DNA from: Fusarium oxysporum f. sp. lycopersici 4287
Lineage: Eukaryota > Ascomycota > Sordariomycetes > Hypocreales > Nectriaceae
Assembly (NCBI RefSeq): GCF_000149955.1
Contig: NC_030987.1
Span: 182,809-246,808, forward strand
Length of the DNA stretch: 64,000 nucleotides
Direction: 5' to 3'
Shown here: positions 47,097-58,732 of the stretch, in pieces
Numbering within the stretch: position 1 is the stretch's first letter
How the letters are laid out: each line of letters opens with the position of its first letter
Notes under the pieces: model-generated
Told to the model about the DNA's origin: nothing
Seen by the model: only the letters and a program-made list of their open reading frames with translations
The model's database searches: none
Made by a program: the position numbers and the translations under genes

Positions 47097-47989
47097 TCAT
47101 AAGCCAAAGCCTGCATCGATGACCCCGTTCTGTCCAGTTACTGACTTTGACACGACAAAAGCTTTGACTTGCTCTGCAACATCTTCAACCGTCGCAAAAC
47201 GCCCCAACTTATTCGTGTTGCGAGCAACTTCAAGTCGATCTGCGGGAAAAGATAGACCCCATTCCTATATAAAGGTGAGATTGCATCCTTTAAGTACCAA
47301 AAGACATTCTCGTACCGTAAGTAATATGCCTGGAGAAATGGTGTTCACCCTGATTGACGGCGCAGCTATTTTGGCAAGACATTTGCCGAGGTGGATTTGG
47401 GCAGCTTTTGTAACAGCATACGGCTACAGGGCGATAGTCAGTAAACGAGACTCTTCCTGGGATCAGAAGTACATACCAAACTACTTCCGCTGGGAATCAC
47501 CCCTGCCAAGCTAGCTGTAGACACAAAAACGGGCACTCCAGCTTCTCGCTCGTTGCTTTCCTCGAGATACCGCCTCGCTGCATGAAAAAGCCACAGGTGA
47601 CTCTTCACATTGGCAACATAGCAGCGGTCCCAGTCGTCCTCGTCAACGTTATCGTCAAGGTCCGAGAACTGGCGCATCTTTGTCCAACCAACATTGGATA
47701 TAACAACATCTAGACGACCCCCAAACTTCGATGCTGCCTCGTTCACAAGTGATTCGATCTGCAGCTTGTCACACGTATCTGCTTGAATGGCCTGTATGGA
47801 GATGTTTGAGCCTGCGTGCGTTTCTTCGCATTCGGATTGTAGCCTTCGGACTAGTTTTTTGGCGCGAGATTCGTTGCTGTTGAAGTTGATCACGACGTTC
47901 ATTCCTAGGTCGACGGCTAGCATGCGAGCAATAGCTGCACCGAGACCACTGCTTGCAGCAGTGACCAGTGCAACTTTGGACATAGACAT
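47097..47989 (-). CDS. Short-chain dehydrogenase/reductase (SDR), second copy
   Basis: About 262 residues from three exons: 47477-47989, 47316-47423 and 47097-47264. The cofactor motif is TAASSGLGAAIA near residue 10. NNAG is replaced by SNVG. Catalytic Ser is in FVSTASLAGVIPSGSSL and Tyr/Lys in YAVTKAAQIHL, which begins directly after the first intron. The end reads VTGQNGVIDAGFGL. Two possible ATGs lie two codons apart; the upstream one (47989) is used. It lies downstream of, and on the same strand as, the histidinol-dehydrogenase-like gene, fitting a role in the same pathway. Confidence 0.85.
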
Positions 47990-48494
47990 GGTCTTTCACT
48001 TTCCTATACCTGTATCTGTATCCTCTTATCAAGAATACTTCTTATTGACTATTTTAACAGGGGCATACTGTTCGGCTACGGCTACCGCGGGGTGCGGCCT
48101 TGGATACCTCCAGGTCGACAAAGACCCCCGGTCAAATCGCGGCCCGACAGCCCCCCTCATCCCGAGACGGTTATGCTTCCGTGTTTCCTAGGCATCTCCG
48201 CCTGATTATCCACAAACCGAAGCACAATTCTGGGCCCTCCACTCAGGAGAATATCATCGTAGTTGACCAATCGAGATCTGCAAGACTATGTCAATGAGAC
48301 CCTAACTTTGCATCTCGTCCAAGTTCCTCTCGGCGGTATGGAAACACATGCAGAGGGGAAAGCATAGCTCAGTAAATAGTTAATAGGTCCTTTAAATTTA
48401 TTAAAACAAGGTTTGAAAGACCCGACGGAATATTCCTTAGAAACCCAACAGTTTATTACAATTTAGTATGATCCAATACTCCACATATTACTTA
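47990..48494. other. Intergenic region upstream of the second SDR
   Basis: About 500 bases. SDR promoter and fasciclin-gene 3' flank. No gene seen. Confidence 0.4.
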
Positions 48495-49850
48495 TTACAT
48501 GATTGCATAAGCCGCAACCAAGACACCCAAAATCCTAATATCGATGGACAAGCGACCAGCAGAATTTCCGTTGTCTGGCGAGGCAGTCGCAGAGCTGGAA
48601 GTCGTCTGTGACCCATTTGACGTAGCACTCGCAGTTTCAGCGGTTGACGTCCCAGTGCTGGTCTCACTGGGCTTTCCTCCTGCTTGAATAACGGAATCGA
48701 GGCTGCGCCTGTTAGCGTATTCCCCATAGTAAATCAAGAAGGACTTACATATGAATGAGACCGTTATTGGTAAGCACATTAGCTTCGATAACCTTGGCAT
48801 TGTTGAAGAAGATATCGTTATCTATGATTCTAACTCGGACCTCGGTCTTGTTCAGAGTTCCGATGACTTGACCGTCTCGAAGGTAGTTGGAGTAGGTAAC
48901 TTCGTTGAGGGTATGAGCTCTTAAAGATATGTCAGTAGAATCTATGGTATAGAACAGTAACAACTCACAGAAGCGCTCCGCTGAGATCGTCTTTCGACAG
49001 CTCCACATCGGGACTTCCCGCATCCTTGAACGCTTGAGTAGACGGTGCAAGACATGTGACGTTCTTTGAGGCGTCGAGAGCGGGCCACAAGCCCGCCTTT
49101 ATGAGAGCGCCGTTCAAGGCAGTGAGTCTCTTGTCGTCGGCGGCGTGAACCGTCTGAGAGCAGGACAGAGGCGGAAGAAGGACCCTGCAGATATCTGTTA
49201 GTCTGGTCCTGGCGAGCTGGCTTGATGTTACTTACTTATCCACGATCTGGAACCTGCTCGCATTCTTCTCGCCCCAGGATCCGTCAACAGCAGTCATCTT
49301 GATGTTTTGCTCCTCACCGGCTCGGAGATTCACAATTGCACCACTGATATCCCCATTGGCTCTCTTGCCCTTTCCTACCCTCGAAGCGAACACAACCTGG
49401 CCATCAGCATTGTTGCCGAACTGGCTCTGGATCTGAGGGCCAGCAGTTCTGTTGTTGAACTCCTCACTCTTTAATAAGGTGGGCACTGACAGTCCACGTG
49501 AAACATCGAAATCTGTGGATGAGAGCGAAGCTGCCATAGTATGATACGAGAAGAAGACTTGGAGCATTGTCTGGTTCAATTCGGTGACATCCGAGATGCT
49601 AGAGTCTTTAAGATAGCTCTTGATAGCATTGTTGGTAGGAATCAAAATGGTGACATTGCTGCCCTGGCTAGAAAGTGTCTCAACCAACACCTGAGGAGCC
49701 GCACCGAGCAGAGAACGGAAAAGAGAGAGAGAATCGTAGTCGGCAATAGCACCAGCCAGGTTCTCAGACACGTCCTGAGCATTGGCGAGCGAGAGAAGGG
49801 CGAAGCCCTCTCGCTTTACGGGAGGAAAGACTCCCTTTTTTAAGTTTCAT
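48495..49850 (-). CDS. Fasciclin-domain (FAS1) surface protein, probably GPI-anchored
   Basis: Secreted adhesion-type protein with at least five exons; the clear ones are from about 49771 down to 49236, then 48969-49184, 48749-48919 and 48495-48708. Two FAS1-like repeats are visible: LFRSLLGAAPQVLVETL with VTILIPTNNAIKSYL, and LNGALIKAGLWPAL with VTCLAPSTQAFKDAG followed by FFNNAKVIEANVLTNNGLIH. A Ser/Thr-rich stalk and a hydrophobic tail, RLSIDIRILGVLVAAYAIM, suggest a GPI signal. The 5' end is unsettled: FALLSLANAQDVSENLAG looks like the end of a signal peptide, but the nearest ATG (49850) is in another frame. An unrecognised 5' intron or a frame error is likely. Confidence 0.75.
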
Positions 49851-50935
49851 GGATGCGATTGCCCGTCTGACAGATATGTAGCCACGAACAGAAAAGAGGT
49901 GCAAGACCCTACAAAGCTGCTGCGTGGGGCATACCGCTTATTATGTAGCAATCCATTTTCAAGGCTGTGGCATTAACGTGTTGGAACTGGCTGAGCCCAG
50001 ACCCAGAAAGACCATAGCCTGCTTTGCCATTGACGAATGAACAGTCTCACAATTAAGCCACGGTAACCATCATTGGTAGGGATGATGCGCTAAGTGAAGT
50101 GGCAGACACCAAAGTCACCATAATGAGTGAAAAGGGTGGCGCCGAGCTGAAAACTAGTGTCCAGCCCTTGCTCGCACAGCCCTATCATCCCTTTTTTAAT
50201 CGCTAATTTCTCACTTGCCTCCGCCATTATGTACAGTTACTAAAACGGTTTATTCGTATTGGGGCTGAAGCGAAATGATGCAGACTGATTTAGGCTGAGT
50301 GAAAAAAGGCACCGCCCGAAGACCTCCGTTTTTGAAAGGAGGATCGGAGGATTTCAATTCATGGTAACTTGACGATTTACTTAAAGCCATTAAAGCCAAA
50401 GAATTTCATTGAGAAGTAATTGACTATGCTGCGGTCACAGAACGACTCGTCCGTGGCAAGATAACGTGAGATGATTTTGTAAACGTGCAGCCTGCTGCTG
50501 TCGGCTGTCGGCTTGCATCATGTAAGCCAGTAGCTCCAGTCCAGCAAGCCAGAGTGACATCCCCGTGAATTGAATAGGTATAAGTCTGACCATATGCATT
50601 CTAGCGCAATGTTTTGTGTAACAACCCGGATTGCCAAATCAGTATATGGAAGCTGGCTGGCGATGCAGAGAAAACAACTCTTCAATGGCACGTAGATATT
50701 GAGTAGACTTCGGACGCTTATTGAAGGGGAACTGGCAATAAGAAATAGATGCACAAATCGAAAGCAAAATATTATTTTGCATGCAAACAAAGGCAAGAAC
50801 CATGTAATAAGATAAATGCAATCCCACTCAGACCATTATAGTTAAGGCCTAGAGATTGCAAGTCTTGCGCAACTCCGATCTTTGTCTGAGAAGAAATTGT
50901 TTCACTGGCTCTCTCCTGTTGCGTGATGTAACAAG
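49851..50935. other. Intergenic region between fasciclin gene and siderophore-type transporter
   Basis: About 1.08 kb. It holds the fasciclin promoter and the 3' flank of the transporter. Short open frames show no recognisable domain. Confidence 0.4.
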
Positions 50936-53025
50936 CTACTTCTTTTCGCTTGGCTCATTTTGCCCACTCTCAAGTCTCTGCCCAGCCGCAGCAAGTTGTT
51001 GTTCGGCAACTTCATTCCTCTCGTCATCCTCCTTGGCCAACTTGACGTTTCGGAAGAAAAACATCATTAATACCAGCGGGATGGAAAGCGATAGAGATCC
51101 GATAGCCAGTGTTTGTTGTGTCATGCGATAACTCAGGTTGATAGCATCACGAGTCTCAGTGCCTAACTCATAGCTTTGTGCGACTACGATTGAGCGAAAA
51201 ATTGCAGTGCTGTTGGCCTTGGCCTCTTCTGGTAGGTTTGCCGAGAGCCGGCGTGGGAGGAGAGTATTCCATAATGCTCCTCCAATACTTAAAATGCATG
51301 TTAATTTTGTTACCTCAAGAAGGGGATCTTGTATGAGACTTGCCTATTACCAACATTGGCACCGAACCCGGATGACGAAAGGAACATGGCTGTTGCAATA
51401 CCAATCTCATGGTCTGGAACAGCAGCCTGCAAGGAGACCTGGAGCGGAACCTGGGCGAAACCACGGCCGAGGCCAAGAAGGACTTGTCCAGTAGTTAATG
51501 CCGCTATCATTCGCGACTCGAACTCCACCAATATTTGTGAAGTAGATCGGAAGCCCGTTTGCCAAAGCAACCATCAAAAACCCGAGAATGATAAATGGTT
51601 TAGTATGCTTGACAAATCGTATACCCAAGCCAATGACAAGACCACCAAGGTTCAACGCAACCCGTCGAGAATTGCTGATACATTGTTAAGAAAGTGAACG
51701 CCTTGCTGTGAGGGAAGACTTACTCAATGCGAACTGCATGACCAGGGGAATAGCCACCAGCAACCTGCAAAAAGCTAGAAGCAAATGTTCGGTACGTCGA
51801 GTCCGACATTGCAATCAAGCATACGGAAGCACAAGCGAGTATGACGTTGCGGTTCTTGATCATACGGAATGGGACGATTGGCTTCTTCGCATACCGGCCA
51901 TCCCAGGTCAAGAATGCAACGAGTGTAAAGACGCCAACAACCAACAAGACAATAGATGATGGCTCAGTCCACTTCTCAGTGTTGCGTCTTCCCGTTATAG
52001 AGAGGGGAAGAAGAGTCATGGCGAGACCCCCAAGTAACAAGAATGCCCCAACGATATCCAACTGGACATGGAGCACTTGACGAGCTTGTACGAACCAAGA
52101 TGCACCCTTCGGTATCTCAGAAGCAGCCCGCAGTGAGGTTCGCTCACTCACTATACCCCTCTTCCGCGCCCTAAGACTCATAAACACCATGACCGCAATG
52201 GTCGGTAGTGCACAGAATGGCATAATGGCAGCCCACATGCCGAATCCCCAGCGCCAAGAGGACTTCAGCAGCATGTGCTCACCAAGATACGTCCCAGCGT
52301 ATAAAGTTGGTATGGCAGCGAGTGATTCCGGGAGAGTAAAGAGGAAGCCTCTGTTGATCAGGGATGTTACCTCGGCAATAAAGATCTGCTCAGTGATTGT
52401 CCACCAGGTATCACCGAATGATTCAAAATGCCACCAGCCTAATGGCGTCAGTCATTGCTGATGAAACGATTAGATATTAGATAGACTTACAAGATATGTT
52501 TCAACGTTATGACACGCCGCATAGAGTACATTTGCCAAAGCCATACTGATCGCAGCCCCAGCAAATCCCTGCGGTCGTCCAATATGCTTGTCGACATTTT
52601 AGCCTCGGTATTGTAAATAATCGACAGTGGGTATACTCACATCTGCAACTTTGGCCAAGAGTGGATAAGCGACAATCCGAACAATGCCGTGGACGATATT
52701 TGCCGTAGCAATAAGCGAATGGCCTTGGAAATGGCTGGTGGCGTATGGATCGTAAACCCCAGCTGAAGAAGCAGCAAAGACCATGCTGAAGTTCATGACA
52801 AAAAGGCTGAAATAGTAAGTATTGTCGCCCGCGGGTCCCGAGTTGGAAATTCACTCACCCGACGAACGCCAAAGTAAGCGGAAACTTGGTCCACAGCTTG
52901 CGCAGAGCTTCTGTAGGAGCTGGAATTGCACCTTGGTTACTCTCTGTGTCAATTGCAGCACTGCCATCGCTATGATCCAGAGGACCTTGGCCCGCGGGCG
53001 TGATCTCGCTCTTTTCCGAGGCCAT
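50936..53025 (-). CDS. MFS transporter resembling siderophore-iron transporters
   Basis: Multi-exon membrane transporter starting MASEKSEITPAGQ and ending SGQNEPSEKK. Landmarks are the first helix LFVMNFSMVFAASSAGVYDP, VADHIGRPQGFAGAAIS (the siderophore-transporter version of the loop 2-3 motif), CHNVETY, LAAIPTLYAGTYLGEHML with WRWGFGMWAAIMP, and LNLGGLVIGLGIRFVKHTKP. These match the fungal SIT family, which imports ferric siderophores, though some members export other compounds. The last intron (51298-51343) seems to use a GC donor, rebuilding GNSIGGALWNTLLP. Near 51500-51550 the frame changes; this needs either a 46-nt intron or a frameshift (see findings). Confidence 0.75.
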
Positions 53026-53551
53026 TTTGAATTTTGCATGATAAATAAACAACATTACAGCAGGGGCCAACGTCTTCTTAAATCTCCAAGAGTATGAGTG
53101 CTCCCCCATGCCAAGACGTGTCATCAGATGATACGAGCTCAAACTAAATAATAAAGAGCCTAGATTGATAACCGGCACATCTTGGCATTTTAAGCTCAAC
53201 CTATTAAAATGCGACTTAAGGCGCGCGATGCAAGCATCACCCCACAGTAACAGCCAAGATTATCTTATCAGATCCTTGCCTTGCATGGCTCTGAAAACTC
53301 TTTCGTATTACTAAGACTAGTTCCTTGGCTCTGTACTGTCAAGCAATTGCTCTCCTCAGAATCTCATTTCTTTGCATCCAGAAATTCTGCAACCGCTCAC
53401 GGGTCGAATCCATGTCTCTTGGGGAAACCTGGACATGAACGCTGCTCAAGAGTGGATGATCTAGCGAACGTCCATTATCGTAAAGACTGATCGGTCAACT
53501 TATGTCGAAGTTCGTTATTTATTTTCCATGCTCGCTCTTGTATCCAACAGT
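53026..53551. other. Intergenic region between transporter and Aro8-like aminotransferase
   Basis: About 525 bases with the transporter promoter. No gene seen. Confidence 0.4.
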
Positions 53552-55195
53552 CTATGCTTCTATCCGAAAAGACTTCTTGATCGCCGCGCTGAGGCGCTGA
53601 ACTGCCGTACACATGTCCTCCTCAGCCGCGCTCGCAAATGTGACACGTAGAAACAACTCATTCAGTTCCTTCTGCGGCTCGGCTCGGAACCACGAGCCAC
53701 GAGCAAAGAGAACTCCCTGATCAATGCTGTGCTGGAAGATTTCCCCTTCAATCTCACCCAGACTTCGGCGCAGGTAATCTGGGTGTTTTGTATGATCAAG
53801 TTTCACCCATAGCTATTACACAAGTCAGCACCTCTCTCCAGCATAAAACAGGGTATCGACTAGGGAACTTACAAACATGCCTGCCGCTGGAGGGACCCAA
53901 GATGCGATATCCGTGGGCAGGTAGTCCTCGCAAGCTGCAAGTAAGGCATTGCGTCTTCTGGTATAGTTCGTCCTCAGATCAATGAGCCACTTGAGATAAC
54001 CCTCATGACCCCATGTCTCATCCACCAGTTTCCAGATGATTAGCTGTGATATACCGCTAGGTCCCTGGTTTGCAACTTCAGCATGACAGAGATACCTCTG
54101 GATGACCTGCTTGCTAGCAGTTATCCATCCCATTCTCGAACCGGGGACTAGGACCTTGGAGAAGGAGTCCATTCGAAGGACTCGGCCATCAACGTCCAGA
54201 CTGAGATATGAGGGGACAAGACTAGTCAGGAACTCATCGACAGTCTCATTTACCACAACTTCAGTCCCTCTTCCTGTGTAGGGCTTCATTTGGATGAAGT
54301 AGTAAGGCTCGTCTTCGATGATAAAGATGTTGTGTTTTTGGCAAACTCTGTAGATCTCACGTCGCCGCTCGAGGCTCTGTGTCGCGCCAGTAGGGTTCTG
54401 TCCAGATGGCACGGTATAAAGAAGATGCGGCTTTCGAGCGCCTCGAGCCGCTTCATCCCATGTCTCCAGAACGTGATCCATGTGATTGGGCAGTAGTCCT
54501 TGCTCATCCATGTTGATACCGAAGACCTTGATGCCCTGTGGAATGAAGGTCTCCATCGCCGTCGCAAAGGTGTAGTCTTCGGTGAGGATAGAATCGTCTC
54601 TGAACCGGTCACAGAGCATACGAACGGTCTGCTCCAGAGCTCCTGTACTTCCCACGGTCTGGCAAACTGCCCAATCCGCATAAGGCGGGTTATAGACAAG
54701 GTCAACGTGTTCTGTTATCCAGCGCATCATCTGTGGGGATCCCGTTGCTTGGCCGTAGTTGAAAGCAATAGATATGTCGTAGTCCGAGGTACCGTCCCTG
54801 GTGTCGTATTTACCAATATGAGCTATCTGGGCGCCGCTGGCAGGTGAGTCGAGTAGATGCTGCTTCTCAGAGAAGTTCGGCGCAGTAGGTACACGCATGG
54901 CGATCTCAGAGATAGGAAAGTATTCGCTCGAGGGCAGGCCGCCGCCAAGGGAGATCAGACCGGGTGTCTTGATGTAACCGGCGGCTTGTTTGAGGATGCA
55001 TGGTGGACGCTTGCTCTCGCTACTGAAGTGTGCTTGAAGGTGTTAGTGTTGGATCTGAAAACAGTAGTCGAGATAACATACTCCCCCACTTTCGGGCTAA
55101 AGGCTTGCCATCGGCCTATATCCTGATTAACCTCATCGCCATCATCACGAAACATCGATGCTTACAGGTAATTTGAACATGTCGCTGTCAGACAT
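53552..55195 (-). CDS. Aro8-like class I aminotransferase (aromatic amino acid / 2-aminoadipate type)
   Basis: PLP enzyme of about 493 residues from four exons: 55166-55195, 55082-55122, 53873-55022 and 53552-53812. The two tiny first exons rebuild the family N-terminus FKLPDIGRWQAFSPKVG and SESKRPPCILKQAAG, then TPGLISLGGGLPSSEYFP. Later come TVGSTGALEQTVRMLCD, the cofactor Asn in PSGQNPTGATQS, Asp/Tyr in EDEPYYFIQM, the Schiff-base Lys in DSFSKVLVPGSRMGW and the C-terminal Arg in FLRVTFASA. Related fungal enzymes transaminate Phe, Tyr, Trp, kynurenine or 2-aminoadipate. An exact substrate cannot be named. Confidence 0.87.
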
Positions 55196-55761
55196 GGCAG
55201 CTGTGCCCGGCCGTATCTTGGTAGCTGTAGCTCGCCTTTCGCGCATGAGTTCAATTTTAACCTGACTCCCACCAGGGGAGCCAAGCGCCGTTGCTGTTGA
55301 GTGTCCCATGTCGCTTAGCCCTCTTGCTCGAACGATAGATCACGGCCTTTGCAGGTGATTTGACGCATTTTTAAAGACCTTGCACATACAAGATGATGGC
55401 TTATCTGCGGTTCCGGTCCTCTAGGGCCTGTCAAAGTCAAAGGGCGTGTGGAATATTGGCTGGTGCACTTTGCGCCCTACGGCGCTGCGCTGTGGAGCCA
55501 TAATGCGCCTGACTAGTTTAGCTCGCATGGCCCCGCGAGGGATTGCAGTTCTCGTGCACTCATTGTGGAGCTCTGCCCTCGATCCCTACGGCTCACTCGA
55601 GGACTTTATCTTCGTCATTGAGCAAGGCCTAGATTAAATCCACAGGAAGTAAATTAAAGCCAGTGCTGATATGAAGAGCAATGTTCTGGAAAGTTGATAG
55701 AATTGGTGAATCAGCCAACATCCAATCTTGTGTGACCTATATAGCTATATACCATCACGCT
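55196..55761. other. Intergenic region upstream of the Aro8-like aminotransferase
   Basis: About 565 bases, promoter of the aminotransferase and 3' flank of the C2H2 gene. No gene seen. Confidence 0.4.
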
Positions 55762-57461
55762 CTAGTCTTTCGATAAATGCTGTCTCCGAAAAGTGGCGAT
55801 CCACTGCTCGTTATCAGCTATAGTCTGTTCCCAGTTATCATCACTACCATACACCAGCCTCCTCGCCTCACCCTGAAACATCTCGTCCGTCGGAAAGACA
55901 CCACTCGCGAAGGACTGCTGGGCAAAGCGGCCCAGATGCCATGCTAGAAACTTGGTATAAGAGTCAGGCGTCAAATCGAAACCAGGATCGAGCTGCTGCT
56001 CCGGATCTGGGACAGTCTTGCCATTTCTCTCCTCTATCTGAGCGAAATGGTCCGGCACCGTTGGATCCGTGGCGGAAAAGGGTACCATGGTTAAAGCCTC
56101 GTTTGCAAGGAGGTATGGTGGCAGGGCATTTCTAACCTGTGCTGCGATCGAGGGCTCGAAGCTGTGATCGCCTTTCCATTCTGCCATTGTTTTGCCCTGG
56201 CGGAAATGCTGTGTGAGGTGGTCTGCACGGTCCTGCCACGACGCGAGATGCTGGTCGCAGAAACCACATCGCGAGGAAATCGGGGGAGGCGGTATCCTCC
56301 AGTCGTCCAAGATGGGCAGCGTGTCTAGTTGATGAAACCCGCGGAGATGTTGAATGAGGTTATCTTTGCGCCTAAAGACGTGCGGCTGTTGACCATTATG
56401 ACATGCGTTATGGTTATGAGAGTTTAGGTGATGGTCAGTAGGATCAAGGACATTGCAGTATGCACATGTACTCCTCCCAGTCGAGGACGATACCACTGCA
56501 CCACCATAAGGTGCACAAATCCACTGGTCGCAATCAAGGTGAAGCGTCTTTTCGTGTCTAGTCCAGTCATGCTTCTTAGAAAACGAATCGCAACAGAATG
56601 TGCAATGGAAGATCCGGGGCTTCTTATTAGCACCGGCGACTTCACTCCTCCTCTTTGTGACGCGCTTCCTGTTTCGATTCTGGAACGATCGAGACGACTG
56701 CGTAGAAACGATTGAGCTTGAAGATTGACTGTGCCAACTGGCCACGCTCGGACTCGATGATTCCACCCTGGTGAAAGGAGCTTGCATGTTATCGCTCAGA
56801 GGATTTCCTTGTAATGTATCATAAATCGCGGACCAAGATGCCGATTCGGTTTCTGGAGGGCTGTTTCTCCATCTCTGCAAAGGCTCAGAGGCTTGCTCGC
56901 TTGCGTCGTAGACAGGAATGTGAATGCTTCGTCCGCCGTTCAGGGTATGTCTGAGTGAATAGCGGCTTCTGCGACGTGGGAGAGTCGAATTCGGGGTTAT
57001 GGGAATGGCCGGATATTGGGGCGGGTTCGTTGATGAGTCGATCTCATTGTGTTCCTGATTGGCTGAAGATGGAGTACCTAAGACTTGCTGCAGATTTTAA
57101 GAAGCAAAGCTATCGATATGACAGTGCCCTTGGATCTCTTGGTGATTCAATGACCCCAGATTAGATGCATAGATGTGATCGAGCTCGAAGCCGTCAGCGG
57201 CCAAGTCTGGGCAATCAAAGGTCATGTCCTCCATCGGCGTCTGATCAAAGCACAATCCGATACCGACATCCAAAGTAGGAAGTAATTCGTCCGAAAAATT
57301 GGTCTCTGATTCAGGGGGGAGCTCGCTGCTCTGTTGCCAATGCACTCCATCATCTCGGTCGGATGCGCCTCGGCGCCAAAAGACGTCCAATCTCCGCGAT
57401 TAACGTCGCAGACTGAACTTGGTTGCGAGCGGCTCCGGCGAGGTATTTGCTGTGAGATCAT
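55762..57461 (-). CDS. C2H2 zinc-finger protein, 5' end uncertain
   Basis: Putative nuclear regulator. The firm part (about 57020 down to 55762) contains CTFCCDSFSKKHDWTRHEK followed by Thr-Leu-His, a second Cys/His-rich segment, CAYCNVLDPTDHHLNSHNH, a degenerate finger ending LIQHLRGFH, and CGFCDQHLASWQDRADHLTQH. A Leu/Glu-rich tail follows. Upstream (57097-57390) an acidic stretch, DELLPTLDVGIGLCFDQTP, lies in the same frame but is cut off by a TAA. A 45-nt intron from the GTCATA donor to the CTTAG acceptor (57082-57126 region) would remove it. The start remains unresolved; ATG 57461 is a candidate but lies in another frame, so another intron would be needed. It sits just downstream of an aldolase gene on the same strand. 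Confidence 0.65.
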
Positions 57462-57701
57462 GTTCTCTCTGGAGTAGTATGTGGTGGTATGAAGTGAAAA
57501 AGCAAGAGTAGAGGACTTCAAAAATATGGGTAGCAAGGAATAAGTGCAGCGGGGTTTGGTTCATCCGATTGTGGGGGTAAACATGACTTGTGGGCATTGT
57601 CATCTACGCTAATTGTGATAGTGTGAACTTAACCTCTGCAGCTTGAACTAGGCGACTGGCTGAGGGATCTTAAATCTTTCCATGTCTGTTAATATTCGAT
57701 T

Positions 57702-58732
57702 TTAGTAACTACCGCCTTTTTCAGTACTCTCTCTTCCTTTAGCAACATTAACCTCCTGCGTCATAATGAATTGCAACGATGTGAAGTCAGTCGCCACATG
57801 AATCATATCGAACCCAGCCTTGGCATATTCTCTCGCTTGCTTGCCAGACGTACTGTAGATTCCACATTTCTTGCCAAACTTGTGGCTTACCTTCAGCACA
57901 CGCGCAAGCGCATCTGTCAATTCTGGTTTAAAGATGCCTTGTATGATAGGATGGCCGATATTATTCCCTATAGTTCATGGGTTAATGCTCAATTTCACTG
58001 TAGTTACGGTACTGTATAACGAACCTAAATCGAACGGTCCCACGAATAAAACATCGACACCGTCAACAGCGGCAATCTCTTCCAAGTTATCAAGGGCCTC
58101 TTGGGTTTCGATCTGTACTATAGTAAGAAGACTGTTGTTTGCCTGCTGGAGATACTCGGTCATTGTCGGCATGGGGCTGAATCGCTCCATTGCATACGGT
58201 GAGCCGAATCCGCGCGTGCCTTCTGGAGGGAACTTGGCCGCTTTGACAATTTCTCTGGCCTCTTGCGCGGTGCGAAGCAAAGGTACCAGGACCTTAAATA
58301 TCTAGTCAGTTGCTGGTCGAATCTAGGTGCCATTGATACTCACCCCATGAGCACCCGAGTCCAAAGCTCCTGTCTGCTGTAAGTAGATTGGTCGTGTTGT
58401 CGCTCATGGCTTGTTTATCTTACTCTTGATCATCCATGATTCCATCCCGGGAATTCTGACTATCGGAGATGCACCAGCTGCTGCAACAGCAGGGACTGCT
58501 TCGTGCATAGCGCTGTCTAATACCACAGTTTCAGTTTCGCAGAGTAATTGGTAGACATTGACCGGTACTCACCGTCAAGATTACCGTGCTCACAATCGAT
58601 CACCACCCAGTCGACGCCTGGGACGCGGGCGAGGGCACGCGACACATTGGCGCCGGGCACCATCTGCCACAGCCCCATGCTCGGTCCATCAGCTCGCTGC
58701 AGTGCCACTCTCAAGAAATTACCTTGTTCCAT
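57702..58732 (-). CDS. HpcH/HpaI-family aldolase
   Basis: Class II, metal-dependent pyruvate aldolase family member of about 270 residues from five exons: 58573-58732, 58424-58516, 58344-58369, 58025-58292 and 57702-57967. Landmarks are the catalytic His in VVIDCEHGNLDD, the Arg in SPIVRIPGMESW, the Gln after VLVPLLRTAQEA, and the metal Glu and Asp in IVQIETQEALDNLEE and FVGPFDLG. These enzymes cleave 2-keto-3-deoxy acids or 4-hydroxy-2-keto acids into pyruvate and an aldehyde, as in sugar-acid or aromatic breakdown. Exon 3 is only 26 nt but restores RALDSGAHGVLVP exactly. Confidence 0.87.

Noticed and set aside
15837..49850. A classical secondary-metabolite or toxin cluster
   Set aside because: No polyketide synthase, non-ribosomal peptide synthetase, terpene synthase or prenyltransferase was found; oxidases and transporters alone are not enough.
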